Assembly (NCBI GenBank): GCA_046590575.1
Contig: JBKJUS010000069.1
Location: forward strand, 1 to 29,212
Direction: 5' to 3'
DNA from: DATLNF01 sp046590575
Lineage (GTDB): Bacteria > Actinomycetota > Actinomycetes > BP-191
Length of the DNA: 29,212 nucleotides
Positions within the stretch are counted from its first letter, which is position 1; each line of letters begins with the position of its first letter. The notes below the pieces were generated by a model, which worked only from the letters and a program-made list of their open reading frames with translations, was not told the origin of the DNA and did not search any database. Shown here piece after piece: positions 8,001 to 14,684 of this stretch. A program made the position numbers and the translations under genes.

Positions 8001-8118
8001 AGGCAGCACCGTTCGCGCCGCGGCGGCGTGGGTCCGGGCGCAGCTGCCCGGTGGCGACCTCAGCGCCGCCAACACCGTCGCGTCCTCGATCAACCGGGGG
8101 GACGGGCTCGTCTGCTAG
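5089..8118 (+). CDS. Exported subtilisin-like serine protease (S8 family) with Ig-like and C-terminal accessory domains
   Basis: GTG 5089 is chosen because GGGAG lies 7 nt upstream and the frame then begins with a good signal peptide: two Arg, a hydrophobic core, then LARA near residue 30. The protein has 1009 residues. Residues about 45-110 resemble an I9-type propeptide. The S8 catalytic domain spans about 150-500 with Asp163 (VVDSGIDG), His216 (GHGTHVAG), oxyanion Asn317 (SAGNNAG) and Ser413 (GGTSMAAPHVAG), all intact. Residues about 510-860 are beta-rich and Ig-like; two related modules share the motif ARLYLDG (near residues 740 and 840). The last domain, about 867-1009, is helical, starts with CSPQALSFWQNQY and ends in a terminal Cys. 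Expected to degrade proteins outside the cell or at the surface; the substrate is unknown. The long Ig-like tail suggests attachment to the wall or to polymers. It is monocistronic and overlaps the convergent SpoIID gene by 29 bp. Confidence 0.9.
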   Translation: MSAVARRIPALALLAVLALVVSLVPPSLARAEVAPERARVEAALAADLAALPGVTPYAAFVHFRGGTPEYRAALLADHGLDSVRDFASIDVVYAVGTVADIASLRDEPGISYLQANRRLAYHGETATWATKVRVAQEQAAGGPYRDTAGRVLDGTGVGVAVVDSGIDGLHPDFAGRIGKNYKVACSTPLLASTNTGLCFGPVLVQDLPTGEATGGHGTHVAGIVGGSGAASQGTFRGVAPGVTLFGYSVGETISVLFAAEAFNHMLTNYDTFSPRLRVINNSYGETAGTAFDPENVQTKLADKLIAKGVVITWSAGNNAGTGAADATGSQSKNPTPGNISVANYDDLGTGSRTSGVVSGSSRGRSGQPATYPDLAAPGALITSTCKATLPVCYANAGVTPAWAPNYFVLGGTSMAAPHVAGAAALLLQAKPGLTPAQIEDVLQDTARKTTVGAGYEADPQNPGGTTSVDRGAGLLDLQAALDALGVAHDGAVVADLPTISVQSPTEGQVFDGTSAVSVSGIATDGVAAPAPFATASLAGGDAGDAPGPGALDLVALRAIEQTAGMRYTLSVRDVADPGPLASIEFRQNVDGVPAVTTLNVLPASVTVPARGARNTALASDVVRDADADTIAFTLTWAELGNPGSVTIGHNVNVRSFGALVHDVLPGGVGLTVNTNPVFGAPYTLRRPDLTQPPVATATLAVDGGAETPAPVSGGSPSYAVGGVIDVPTLVDGPHTLVARLYLDGALAASDTVAFVVERVRVVSSSVAITSPTDGATVPRQFVDVTGTAGSDAPAAQARRVTTQLTGGAYDSGEQEALGSNSWVQSVDFGALDAGPYVLTARLYLDGVIAATASRTLVVPVPPVLVSCSPQALSFWQNQYDGGQKAVLSAAESAALATRAAELSSGYFADARSLTNTLFVKGKLAAELTTARQYAALLLNLAGGELSATYTRQVGLSGAEGLSSSTYNTTRVGSTVRAAAAWVRAQLPGGDLSAANTVASSINRGDGLVC

Positions 8119-9481
8119 AGCCGAGAACTCCCGCGCCGACCGCGACCGCGATCAACGCGGCCGCGACAGTCGTGAGGGGGCGGCGGTCGGGCGGCACCGT
8201 CGATGCAGCGACGGCAATAGCAGACGTCGCGTTCGATGGTGCTGGAACGGGCGAGACCGGGCGAGGCAGCGGCGGGAGGGCGACCGTGCCCGCCGGCGGC
8301 GCCACGTCGAAGAGCGTCGATCGCAGGTCGAGGCGGTCGGCGACGTCGAGTCCGGTGCGGTCCAACACCCCGGCGGAGCCGTCGAGCCGCACGACCACCA
8401 CCCGGCCCGATGGGCCACGTCGAAGCGGGGTGACGGTGTCGAGGCGGCCGGGGTAACCGAGCAGCCGGGCAGCCTTCGCGTGGGTGAGTCGACCCGTCCA
8501 CGGGTCGGCATCGGCGGTCGGGTAGCGCACCGCCGCAAGATAGGGATAGCGCAGTTCCGACGGCCCGAAGCCTTCTGCGGTCGTCGCGGTGACACCGCCG
8601 CCGTTGGTGCTGTAGACGGTATTGGCCACCTGACCCTCGTGGCGCAGCACCTGGCCTGCCGTCGCTGCGACGGCGCGGTTCATAGCGGCGTACTCCGCCT
8701 GCGCCCCGAGGTAGACCTGGCTGCGGTCGTCGGAATAGAGGTCGAAGTCGCGATCGCGCGGCGCGTAGCGGGCGGCGTGGACGGCATAGCCGCGCGCCGC
8801 GATTGCCTGAGCCCGCAGCGACGCCGCCGGCCAGCGTGAGTCGCGGACCTCGCCCATGCCGCGTAGATAGGACTCCACGTTGACGTGGTTCACCACGCGC
8901 AGGCGACCGGCAGCGGGGAGCACCCGGAGCACACCGCGGTAGGACGCACCGCCTTCGATGGCGCCGACACCGTCCGGAACGAGGAGAAGTGCGCCCGGCG
9001 CGGCGATGCGCACCAGACCCGGTACTCGCGGGCGTACGGCGTGCCCGGGCACCGTGGCGGTGACGACGCTGCCATTCGTGTTGACCGACAGTCGGGCGCC
9101 TGGTGCGAGCTCTAGTGGCAGCCCGGCTACCGCACCGCGGTCCGGCCGCACCATGGCACCGGAGGGGGCTAGGAGGACAACCATTGCCGTCGGTTCGCCG
9201 TCGTGCACGAGCACCCGGGCGGTCAGGCGGGCCGAGCCGATCGTCGTACCGGGGTAGAAATGAGACAGGATCTGGTCCGCGCTCTCGCCCCGCCGCCCCA
9301 GTTCGAGGGCGCCGTCGTGAGTCAGCCCGACTCCGTGCCCGTGTCCCCGACCCGCGAGAAGCAGATCGGGCTTCGCCGGCGCCGCCCCGGCTGCGTCCGC
9401 CATGTTTCCGCTACCGAGCAGCAGCGGCGCCAGCGCGACGGCGAGCAGGGTCGAGCCAACGGCGAGCCGGAACGTGGGCAT
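8090..9481 (-). CDS. SpoIID/LytB-domain protein, exported and membrane-anchored
   Basis: ATG 9481 is preferred (463 residues) because AGGA lies 7 nt upstream; an ATG at 9508 would add nine residues before the signal peptide. Residues 5-34 form a signal peptide. GRGHGHGVG at 44-52, followed by DQILSHFYPGT (about 69-79), matches the glycine/histidine motif that in endospore-former SpoIID lies near the C-terminus; here it precedes the main domain. Residues 198-235 carry the SpoIID/LytB signature (VNVESYLRG, then SLRAQAIAARGYAVHA). The end has a Pro/Ser-rich linker, a hydrophobic helix and an Arg-rich tail, suggesting anchoring with the domain outside. SpoIID is a peptidoglycan lytic transglycosylase acting on stem-peptide-free glycan; activity of actinobacterial relatives is less well defined. 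It is divergent from the thioredoxin gene across 53 bp. Confidence 0.85.
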   Translation of the reverse strand: MPTFRLAVGSTLLAVALAPLLLGSGNMADAAGAAPAKPDLLLAGRGHGHGVGLTHDGALELGRRGESADQILSHFYPGTTIGSARLTARVLVHDGEPTAMVVLLAPSGAMVRPDRGAVAGLPLELAPGARLSVNTNGSVVTATVPGHAVRPRVPGLVRIAAPGALLLVPDGVGAIEGGASYRGVLRVLPAAGRLRVVNHVNVESYLRGMGEVRDSRWPAASLRAQAIAARGYAVHAARYAPRDRDFDLYSDDRSQVYLGAQAEYAAMNRAVAATAGQVLRHEGQVANTVYSTNGGGVTATTAEGFGPSELRYPYLAAVRYPTADADPWTGRLTHAKAARLLGYPGRLDTVTPLRRGPSGRVVVVRLDGSAGVLDRTGLDVADRLDLRSTLFDVAPPAGTVALPPLPRPVSPVPAPSNATSAIAVAASTVPPDRRPLTTVAAALIAVAVGAGVLGSSRRARPPG

Positions 9482-9534
9482 CTCCCTGTCCTGCCCCCCA
9501 GCGGGCATCGCAAGCCCCGTGGGAGCATGTCGTC

Positions 9535-10164
9535 ATGGCGATGGACGGAGTTCCCCTGCTCGGTGGACCTGGCCCGGCAGCGGGCCCAGTAGCGGGTCCA
9601 GTCCTCGACGTCACAGAGGCGTCATTCGGCGTCGACGTCGTCGAGCGCTCCCACTCGGTGCCCGTCGTGGTCGACCTGTGGGCGGAGTGGTGCGCGCCGT
9701 GTCGCCAACTCGGTCCGGTGCTCGAGAAGCTGGCGGCCGAGGCGGCGGGGGCCTGGGTGCTGGCCAAGGTCGACGTCGATGCCAACCCTCGTCTCGCTCA
9801 GGCGCTCGAGGTCCAGGGCATCCCCGCGGTCAAAGCGGTCGTCGACGGACAGCTGGTCGCCGAGTTCACCGGCGCGCTGCCGGAGGCCCAGATCCGCACC
9901 TGGTTGGCCCAGCTCGTGACGGTGGCGGCAGTGGCGGCCCCAGCGACCGAAGCCGACCCGGGAATCGAGCGTGAGGCCGAGCCCGAGATCCCGCCGCCGC
10001 TAGATGAGGTGGCAGTCGCCAGGTTGCTCGAGGCGGTCCGCGCGGCCTCGGGGGCCGACCGGGACGGACCTCGCGAAGAGCTCTTGGCGCTGCTCGCCCT
10101 CGCACCGCCGGAGGATCCGCGGGTGCTTGCTGCTCGCCGGGCCCTCGCCAACGCCCTCTACTGA
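9535..10164 (+). CDS. Thioredoxin-fold protein with C-terminal TPR domain (CnoX/YbbN-like)
   Basis: The 209-residue protein starts at ATG 9535 (GGGAG 9 nt upstream). A flexible Gly/Pro-rich N-terminus of about 22 residues precedes a thioredoxin domain (about 23-130) with redox motif WCAPC at 52-56, then KVDVDANP and the cis-Pro loop GIPAVKAV (Pro97). After an acidic Pro-rich linker, residues about 150-209 form a short helical repeat with LLEAVRAASG and LLALLALAPPEDPRVLAARRALANAL, typical of the TPR_20 domain of YbbN/CnoX proteins. E. coli CnoX is a holdase chaperone that hands substrates to GroEL and protects cysteines. That protein lacks the full CxxC, while this one has both cysteines, so disulfide exchange activity is possible. 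There is no signal peptide, so it is cytoplasmic. The frame is open upstream to 9103, but that part only reads the SpoIID gene antisense. Confidence 0.87.
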   Translation: MAMDGVPLLGGPGPAAGPVAGPVLDVTEASFGVDVVERSHSVPVVVDLWAEWCAPCRQLGPVLEKLAAEAAGAWVLAKVDVDANPRLAQALEVQGIPAVKAVVDGQLVAEFTGALPEAQIRTWLAQLVTVAAVAAPATEADPGIEREAEPEIPPPLDEVAVARLLEAVRAASGADRDGPREELLALLALAPPEDPRVLAARRALANALY

Positions 10165-10183
10165 GCGGACCGGAGCCGCCTGA

Positions 10184-10407
10184 TCCGACTTCGGCCGCGG
10201 CACGCTGGTGCTGATGGGCGTAGACGGCGGAGTGAAGAGCGACGTCTGTTTCGAGCAGATCGGCATCAAGCCGGCCCTCGGGATGCTCGTCGTCAGCATC
10301 GCCAACCCGCGCAAGCCGAAGACCCTCGGCTTCGCCCCGACAAGTACGGCGTCCACAACCAGACCTGGCACCCCGCGGGCCGCTACGTCTACATCAGCGA
10401 GCGTCTA
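10184..10407 (+). pseudogene. Upstream fragment of an LVIVD-repeat (beta-propeller) protein, frameshifted
   Basis: Translation of this stretch gives GTLVLMGVDGG, then MLVVSIANPRKPKTLGFA in one frame (10184 to about 10342). It continues in another frame as PDKYGVHNQTWHPAGRYVYISERL to about 10402. The join reads as one continuous beta-propeller blade of the LVIVD type (DIS.P.kP..lG, then HN..W.P.GRYvYis), so a base loss or gain near 10343 is likely. No convincing start or ribosome binding site precedes it, and an in-frame stop occurs at 10181. The similarity ends close to 10407, just before the stop of the convergent lipoprotein gene. The fragment at 12205-12534 is probably the other part of the same gene. 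LVIVD proteins are usually secreted or surface proteins of unknown function. Confidence 0.6.
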
Positions 10408-10425
10408 GGTCACGTCATTTCTAGT

Positions 10426-11043
10426 TCAACACCAAGTGCCGCAGGGGACCCGCTGCCAGGTTTGGCCGGTCAGGGCCACGGCCACCTGGTGACCTGCGAT
10501 GCTGAACTCAAGCGGACGGGCCAGCGCCATGCGCTTCACGGTGGCTGAGATGACCGGGACCATTGTGAGGCGGTCGCCACCCTCGATCCGGTAGGTGAAG
10601 GTCTCCTCTTGATTCTCACCCAGTTGGAACGTTCCGGGGCCGGAGATGCGGTAGGGACCGTCGTCAACCTGCTGTTCGTTCTGGTCGAGCGAGCCGAATA
10701 GTCCGTCCGCCGTGAAGAAGTGCGAGTGGCGCTGCGGCATCGCCTCTTGGCATAGCTTCTGCTTTTTTTCCAGCTCCTTCGGACTCTCGCCAGGGAAGTA
10801 GTCGCCGACGACCCCAGGCGCGAGGGCGCCCAATCCGGCCTCGCTCAGAGCACGCACCATGGACTCGCATGTCCTGACGAGTTCCCATCGTCCAACCAGC
10901 CCGACCGATGGAGGTGCGCTGGTCGCCTGAGTCGTAGACGGAAGCACCTTTGCGGAGGGCTCCGACAAGGCTCCATCCCCGCCCGTACCACAGCCAACTG
11001 TGGCGCCTGCCAGGAGCGCCAGGGCCAGAGTCATTCTTCTCAT
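10426..11043 (-). CDS. Putative lipoprotein of unknown function
   Basis: This 205-residue protein begins with a lipoprotein signal peptide: MRRM, a hydrophobic core, and a lipobox-like TVGC with Cys18 as the likely lipidated residue. Thr at -3 is not the usual Leu, so the lipobox is imperfect. A Ser/Thr/Pro-rich linker follows (about 19-48). The mature domain starts with LVGRWELVRTCESMVRAL, an opening often seen in small secreted proteins that begin with 'G.W......'. It also has several charged turns, a beta-rich second half (TFTYRIEGGDRLTMVPV) and a Cys pair near the end (PCGTWC). I do not know the family. It would be anchored outside the cell membrane. It is divergent from the DinB-like gene across 275 bp, and both lie between the two LVIVD fragments, so they probably arrived together. 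Confidence is good that it is a gene and low on function. Confidence 0.75.
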   Translation of the reverse strand: MRRMTLALALLAGATVGCGTGGDGALSEPSAKVLPSTTQATSAPPSVGLVGRWELVRTCESMVRALSEAGLGALAPGVVGDYFPGESPKELEKKQKLCQEAMPQRHSHFFTADGLFGSLDQNEQQVDDGPYRISGPGTFQLGENQEETFTYRIEGGDRLTMVPVISATVKRMALARPLEFSIAGHQVAVALTGQTWQRVPCGTWC

Positions 11044-11318
11044 TCGGCTACCCCTACCGCCGCAAACGGCGATGCTCGAATTGGCCCAGTGCAGTCGGCG
11101 GAAGGTCTAACACGAACTCGATGGTGATGGTGTCGGCTAGGTGACAGACCGCGAAGAACGCGGTCACTCATGGCCGCCGGTCGTTTCGCTGGTGCCGCTC
11201 GTCGGGCGACGCACGGCACATAGCCCCTGCCGCTCGTTGCGTTACGTTGCCCGCGCGGGTCACTGGTACGCCCGACACGTTGTTCGGCGGAGTACCGCGT
11301 CTGACTACTGGGGGGCAG
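11044..11318. other. 275-bp intergenic region between divergent genes
   Basis: I see no gene here. Short frames exist (for example from 11141 on the plus strand) but lack ribosome binding sites and protein-like composition. The region should carry the two divergent promoters. I could not identify a clear -10/-35 pair for either gene. GGGGGG, about 4 nt before the ATG at 11319, may act as ribosome binding site for the right-hand gene. Confidence 0.4.
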
Positions 11319-12158
11319 ATGGCACGCGTGCGGCAGTTCTACAGTGGCGACGGGGTTCCGATGGCGGTGCCCGCGGAGCCTGAGCACGTGGTTACTGCTT
11401 GGAGTTCGCATCGGCAGCGGTTCCGAAGTTGGTTCGCGGCGCTGGACGCCGACCAGTGGCTCGCTCCTACCCGCTGTAGCGAGTGGCAGGTGAAGGACAT
11501 CGCGCAGCATCTGATCTCGGGCGCACAGTTCCTCGGGTACACGCTGCACCAGGCCCGTAAGGGCGAGGCGACTCACTTGCTGAACAACTTCGATGCCCAG
11601 GTGACGGCGCGAACGGCAACTGCGCTATTCGACGGGATGGGGCTGGCTGAACTGCTTGAACAGCTCAGCGACACCGACCAGCGGGTCGAGCGCGAGATCC
11701 GCGGCTTCACCGGCGAACTGTGGAATGCGCCCGCCGAGGCTCCGCCGGGACAGGTTGCGGCCTACGTGGCGGTGAACCACTTCCTGTTCGACTCGTATGT
11801 GCACGAACGAGACGTGATGTTGCCGTTAGGCGAAATCCCTGTGACGGAACCCGAAGAGGCATCAGCCGTGGCGTCGTACGTCATGGCGCTCGCTGGCCTA
11901 GCCCTGGGCCATGACTACCTCCCGTTCGGCGACAGGACGCTGCGGCTGGACCTCACTGACATCGGTCGCCACCTGTGCGTCGCAGTTGTAGGCGATTGGG
12001 TACAGGTCGACTTCTGCGACCCGTCCGAGGCGGTGAACATCTCGGCGACGACCGGCGCCCTCGTAGACGTGGCGACCGGTAGAGCGGCTGCGGACGTCCT
12101 GGATGCGGACGCTGCCGGTGCCGACTACTTAACCCACCTTGCGAAGGTCATGGCGTAG
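11319..12158 (+). CDS. Maleylpyruvate isomerase/DinB-family (MDMPI-like) protein
   Basis: ATG 11319 is chosen (279 residues) because a G-run lies just upstream; an in-frame ATG at 11247 would add 24 residues with no family features. Residues about 20-180 form the four-helix DinB-like bundle of the mycothiol-dependent maleylpyruvate isomerase family. The marker is the motif CSEWQVKDIAQHL (His64), like the family pattern 'W.v.dl..Hl'. FDSYVHERDVM (His162) matches the second metal-binding histidine region. The remaining C-terminal part resembles the MDMPI C-terminal domain, including FGDRTLRLDLTD. Family members bind a divalent metal through three residues and often use mycothiol as cofactor, but the substrate here is unknown. 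No aromatic catabolism genes are nearby, so a maleylpyruvate role is unlikely. The gene lies in the segment that splits the LVIVD gene. Confidence 0.78.
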   Translation: MARVRQFYSGDGVPMAVPAEPEHVVTAWSSHRQRFRSWFAALDADQWLAPTRCSEWQVKDIAQHLISGAQFLGYTLHQARKGEATHLLNNFDAQVTARTATALFDGMGLAELLEQLSDTDQRVEREIRGFTGELWNAPAEAPPGQVAAYVAVNHFLFDSYVHERDVMLPLGEIPVTEPEEASAVASYVMALAGLALGHDYLPFGDRTLRLDLTDIGRHLCVAVVGDWVQVDFCDPSEAVNISATTGALVDVATGRAAADVLDADAAGADYLTHLAKVMA

Positions 12159-12204
12159 ACACAACGGTCGGCCTCGGCGGCGATCAGAGCTTGCTTCACA
12201 TGCC

Positions 12205-12534
12205 CGCTCCGGGCCACACAACTTCTACGACATCTCGCTGCCGATCCCGGTGAAGGTCGGCTTCTACGTCTCCACCAAGTCGCTTGTAGGCACGCCGAGC
12301 GAGCTGGCGTACGTCACGGCGACCGACGCCAACACGTGGAGTGCGAAGACCTACAAGAACCCGCAGTACCTCTTCGCCAACGACCTCAACCGCGGCCTGG
12401 ACGTCTACAAGTACGACGCCAATGCTGGCGTCGTCGACACCCGGACCCCGGCCCAGCGCAGCGCGTTGACCTTCCGCGACGCGTCGGCCCCCGGCGTTGC
12501 CGAAGGCGAGTACTGCTTCACCCTGAAGCCCTAG
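12205..12534 (+). pseudogene. C-terminal fragment of an LVIVD-repeat protein
   Basis: From about 12205 the frame reads HNFYDISLPIPVKVGFY, then TPSELAYVTATDANTW and PQYLFANDLNRGLDVYKY, ending EGEYCFTLKP at the TAG 12532-12534. DIS.P..vkvG and Y.fanDl.RGlDVyky are LVIVD/beta-propeller blade features, matching the style of the fragment at 10184-10407. The frame is open upstream to an ATG at 12139, but those first residues are Arg-rich and not like the family; this ATG also lies inside the end of the DinB-like gene. A short independent gene cannot be fully excluded. I favour the 3' end of the broken gene because a natural C-terminus and stop are present while the start is missing. Its stop overlaps the malQ stop by 4 bp. 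Confidence 0.6.
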
Positions 12535-14684
12535 TCCTGATCGCTGCGGCCGGGCGAGCGAGGGCGCTCGTGGCGTAGCAGCTCGACTGTCCGGCGTACG
12601 CCGGCGTGGTCGGCCAAGTCCTCGAGCAGGACGGGGCGCGGAGTGCCCGCGGACGTGTCCGCGAGCGGGATGCGCCAGTTCGGGTACTCGTGCTGAGTGC
12701 CTGGCAGGTTGGGCTGGCGGTGCTCTCCCACGGCGTCACCGAGTGCCACGCCGGCCAGTCGGCTTGGTGTGCGCCCGAGGAAGACGTGCATAGCAGTCAC
12801 CAGCTCGTCGACCGATGCGTCGGCCGCAACGAGCCCATCGGTGACGAGGCGGTACTGGAGCGCCTCGCGGTCACCCCGGTCCAGCTCCTGCTGCGCCTCG
12901 ACCGTGCGACCTTCGCCGAGCAGGCCGAGCTCAGCTCGCGCCCGGGTGGCCTCGCCGGTCCAGAACCCGATTGCCGTCGGCAGGTCGTGGGTGGTCACCG
13001 AGGCGAACGCATCGGCGCGGTAGTCCGACGATCGCGCGTACCCCGTGCCAGCCGCGTCGCGTTCGAACCACAGCACCGCCGACCCCCAGATGCCGTGCGC
13101 GGCCAGCTGTTCCGGTACGCCGACCTCGACGGTGCCGAGGTCCTCGGCGACGACGATCGAGCTCGCCCGGTGGGCCTCGAGCGCGAGCACGCCGAGGAGG
13201 TCTTTCGCGGGGTATCGGACGTAGGTGCCCTCCGCGGGAGAGCGTCCCTCCGGTACCCAGTACAGCCGGAAGAGGCCCAGGGCGTGGTCGATGCGGACGC
13301 CGCCCCCGTGCCGCAGGATGGAGCGGAGCATGTCCCGGAAGGGGGCGTAGCCGGACTCGGCAAGCCGGTCCGGTCGCCACGGAGGCAGCTGCCAGTCCTG
13401 GCCGCGCTGGTTGAAGGAGTCCGGGGGAGCACCGACGGTCATCCCGTGCGCCAGGTCGTCCTGGAGTGCCCACGCGTCGGCTCCGTACGGCGATACTCCG
13501 ACGGCGAGGTCGTGGATGATGCCGATCCGCTGCCCTGCCTCGAGGGCAGCGGCTTGCGCTGCCGCACGCTGCTGATCGCACTGCCACTGCAGCCAGACAT
13601 GCAGGTCGACGAGGTGGCTCTGCTCCTGACGCGCGGCGGCGACCGCAGGGGAGCGCGGATGGCGAAGGTCCGGCGGCCAGTCCGTCCAGCGCGGCCCATG
13701 AACCTCCGCCAAGGCGCACCAGGTCGCGAAGTCGAGCAGGCCCGGACCTTCTCTCTCGACGAACGCGGCGAGCGCTTCGGCGCGGGGACTCTCGAGCGGG
13801 ACGGCGTGCACAAGCTCAAACGCTTCGCGTTGCAGCCGAGCTACCGAGTTCCGGTCGATGGTGGCGCCCTCGGTGAGTGCCCGGCCGTCCGCGGCGAGCC
13901 GGGCCAGCCGATTGCAGCCGCGGGCGTCCAGCGCCGATGCTTCCGCGATGTCTTCGGCCCGCAGGTAGAGAGTGCTGTGGAAGCGCCGGCTCGCCGGAGA
14001 GTAGGGCGAGTCCACCTGGGGCATCGTGGGAGCGGCGGCATGCAGCGGGTTGCAGAGCACGAGGTCGGCGCCCTGCTCGCCGGAAAGCCGACATAGCGCG
14101 GCGAGGTCGGCGTAGTCACCGATGCCCCAGCTCTGCTGCGACCGCACCGCGTAGAGCTGAACCATCCAACCCCAGACCCGACCGAGCTCGGCGGCTGTCG
14201 GGCACGACGACGGCACGGTGATCACGCGGGTCTCCGCGGTGTGGTCACCGGCCCGCACCTGCAACCAGTGGTAGCCATACGGCAGATCGGCTGGCAGGCG
14301 CAGCTCGCGACGTTCGAGTCGCTGTCCGGCCACGTCGCGCGTCTCCAGCACTTCACCGGAGACGGGCAGGTCCAACCACCCGCCGACCTCAAGCTGGATC
14401 GAAGCGCTCAGGTCCACGCCCACCGGCACGTGCAGCAACACGGACCGGTCGGTGGGGATCAGCACCGCCGTCGGTGGGCTCAACCGCAGCCAGGGTCGAG
14501 CATGCACATTTTCCAGCGAGCGATGCACGCTCAGCGCGTCGCCGGCTTCGACGCCTAGGGCTTCGAGGACTGCGCGCACCGTGTCGGCGGAGACGTCCAC
14601 CCGCGTGCCCGACCAGTCGTCGTACGACGTCAGCACGCCGTGCGCGTGCGCCAGCTTCGCGAGCAGAGCGTCGACAGGTGCCAT
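12531..14684 (-). CDS. malQ: 4-alpha-glucanotransferase (amylomaltase, GH77)
   Basis: This 717-residue protein transfers maltosyl and longer units between alpha-1,4-glucans, releasing glucose, and so lets short maltodextrins re-enter metabolism. Residues 1-150 are the extra N-terminal domain found in actinobacterial and proteobacterial MalQ. The GH77 barrel starts with VWGWMVQLYAVRSQQSWGIGDYADL and NPLHAAAPTMPQVDSPYSPASRR. Catalytic residues are visible: nucleophile Asp466 (VRIDHALGLFRLYW), acid/base Glu514 (VAEDLGTV) and Asp567 (TTHDLPT). The 250s-type loop and length are normal. It is the last gene of the operon; its ATG follows the treZ TAG directly (TAG|ATG, no gap) and there is no ribosome binding site, so translation probably depends on reinitiation after treZ. 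Its end overlaps the convergent LVIVD fragment by 4 bp; no terminator is visible. Confidence 0.96.
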   Translation of the reverse strand: MAPVDALLAKLAHAHGVLTSYDDWSGTRVDVSADTVRAVLEALGVEAGDALSVHRSLENVHARPWLRLSPPTAVLIPTDRSVLLHVPVGVDLSASIQLEVGGWLDLPVSGEVLETRDVAGQRLERRELRLPADLPYGYHWLQVRAGDHTAETRVITVPSSCPTAAELGRVWGWMVQLYAVRSQQSWGIGDYADLAALCRLSGEQGADLVLCNPLHAAAPTMPQVDSPYSPASRRFHSTLYLRAEDIAEASALDARGCNRLARLAADGRALTEGATIDRNSVARLQREAFELVHAVPLESPRAEALAAFVEREGPGLLDFATWCALAEVHGPRWTDWPPDLRHPRSPAVAAARQEQSHLVDLHVWLQWQCDQQRAAAQAAALEAGQRIGIIHDLAVGVSPYGADAWALQDDLAHGMTVGAPPDSFNQRGQDWQLPPWRPDRLAESGYAPFRDMLRSILRHGGGVRIDHALGLFRLYWVPEGRSPAEGTYVRYPAKDLLGVLALEAHRASSIVVAEDLGTVEVGVPEQLAAHGIWGSAVLWFERDAAGTGYARSSDYRADAFASVTTHDLPTAIGFWTGEATRARAELGLLGEGRTVEAQQELDRGDREALQYRLVTDGLVAADASVDELVTAMHVFLGRTPSRLAGVALGDAVGEHRQPNLPGTQHEYPNWRIPLADTSAGTPRPVLLEDLADHAGVRRTVELLRHERPRSPGRSDQD

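Noticed and set aside
9103..9534. N-terminal extension of the thioredoxin gene back to 9103
   Set aside because: The extra 144 residues are Arg/Pro-rich and antisense to the SpoIID start; ATG 9535 has a ribosome binding site and starts the domain correctly.
11141..11383. Small open frame in the intergenic region before the DinB-like gene
   Set aside because: There is no ribosome binding site, it overlaps the better-supported gene start and the composition is not protein-like.
10400..12210. Insertion sequence as cause of the split LVIVD gene
   Set aside because: No transposase gene, no terminal inverted repeats and no clear direct repeats at the two edges.
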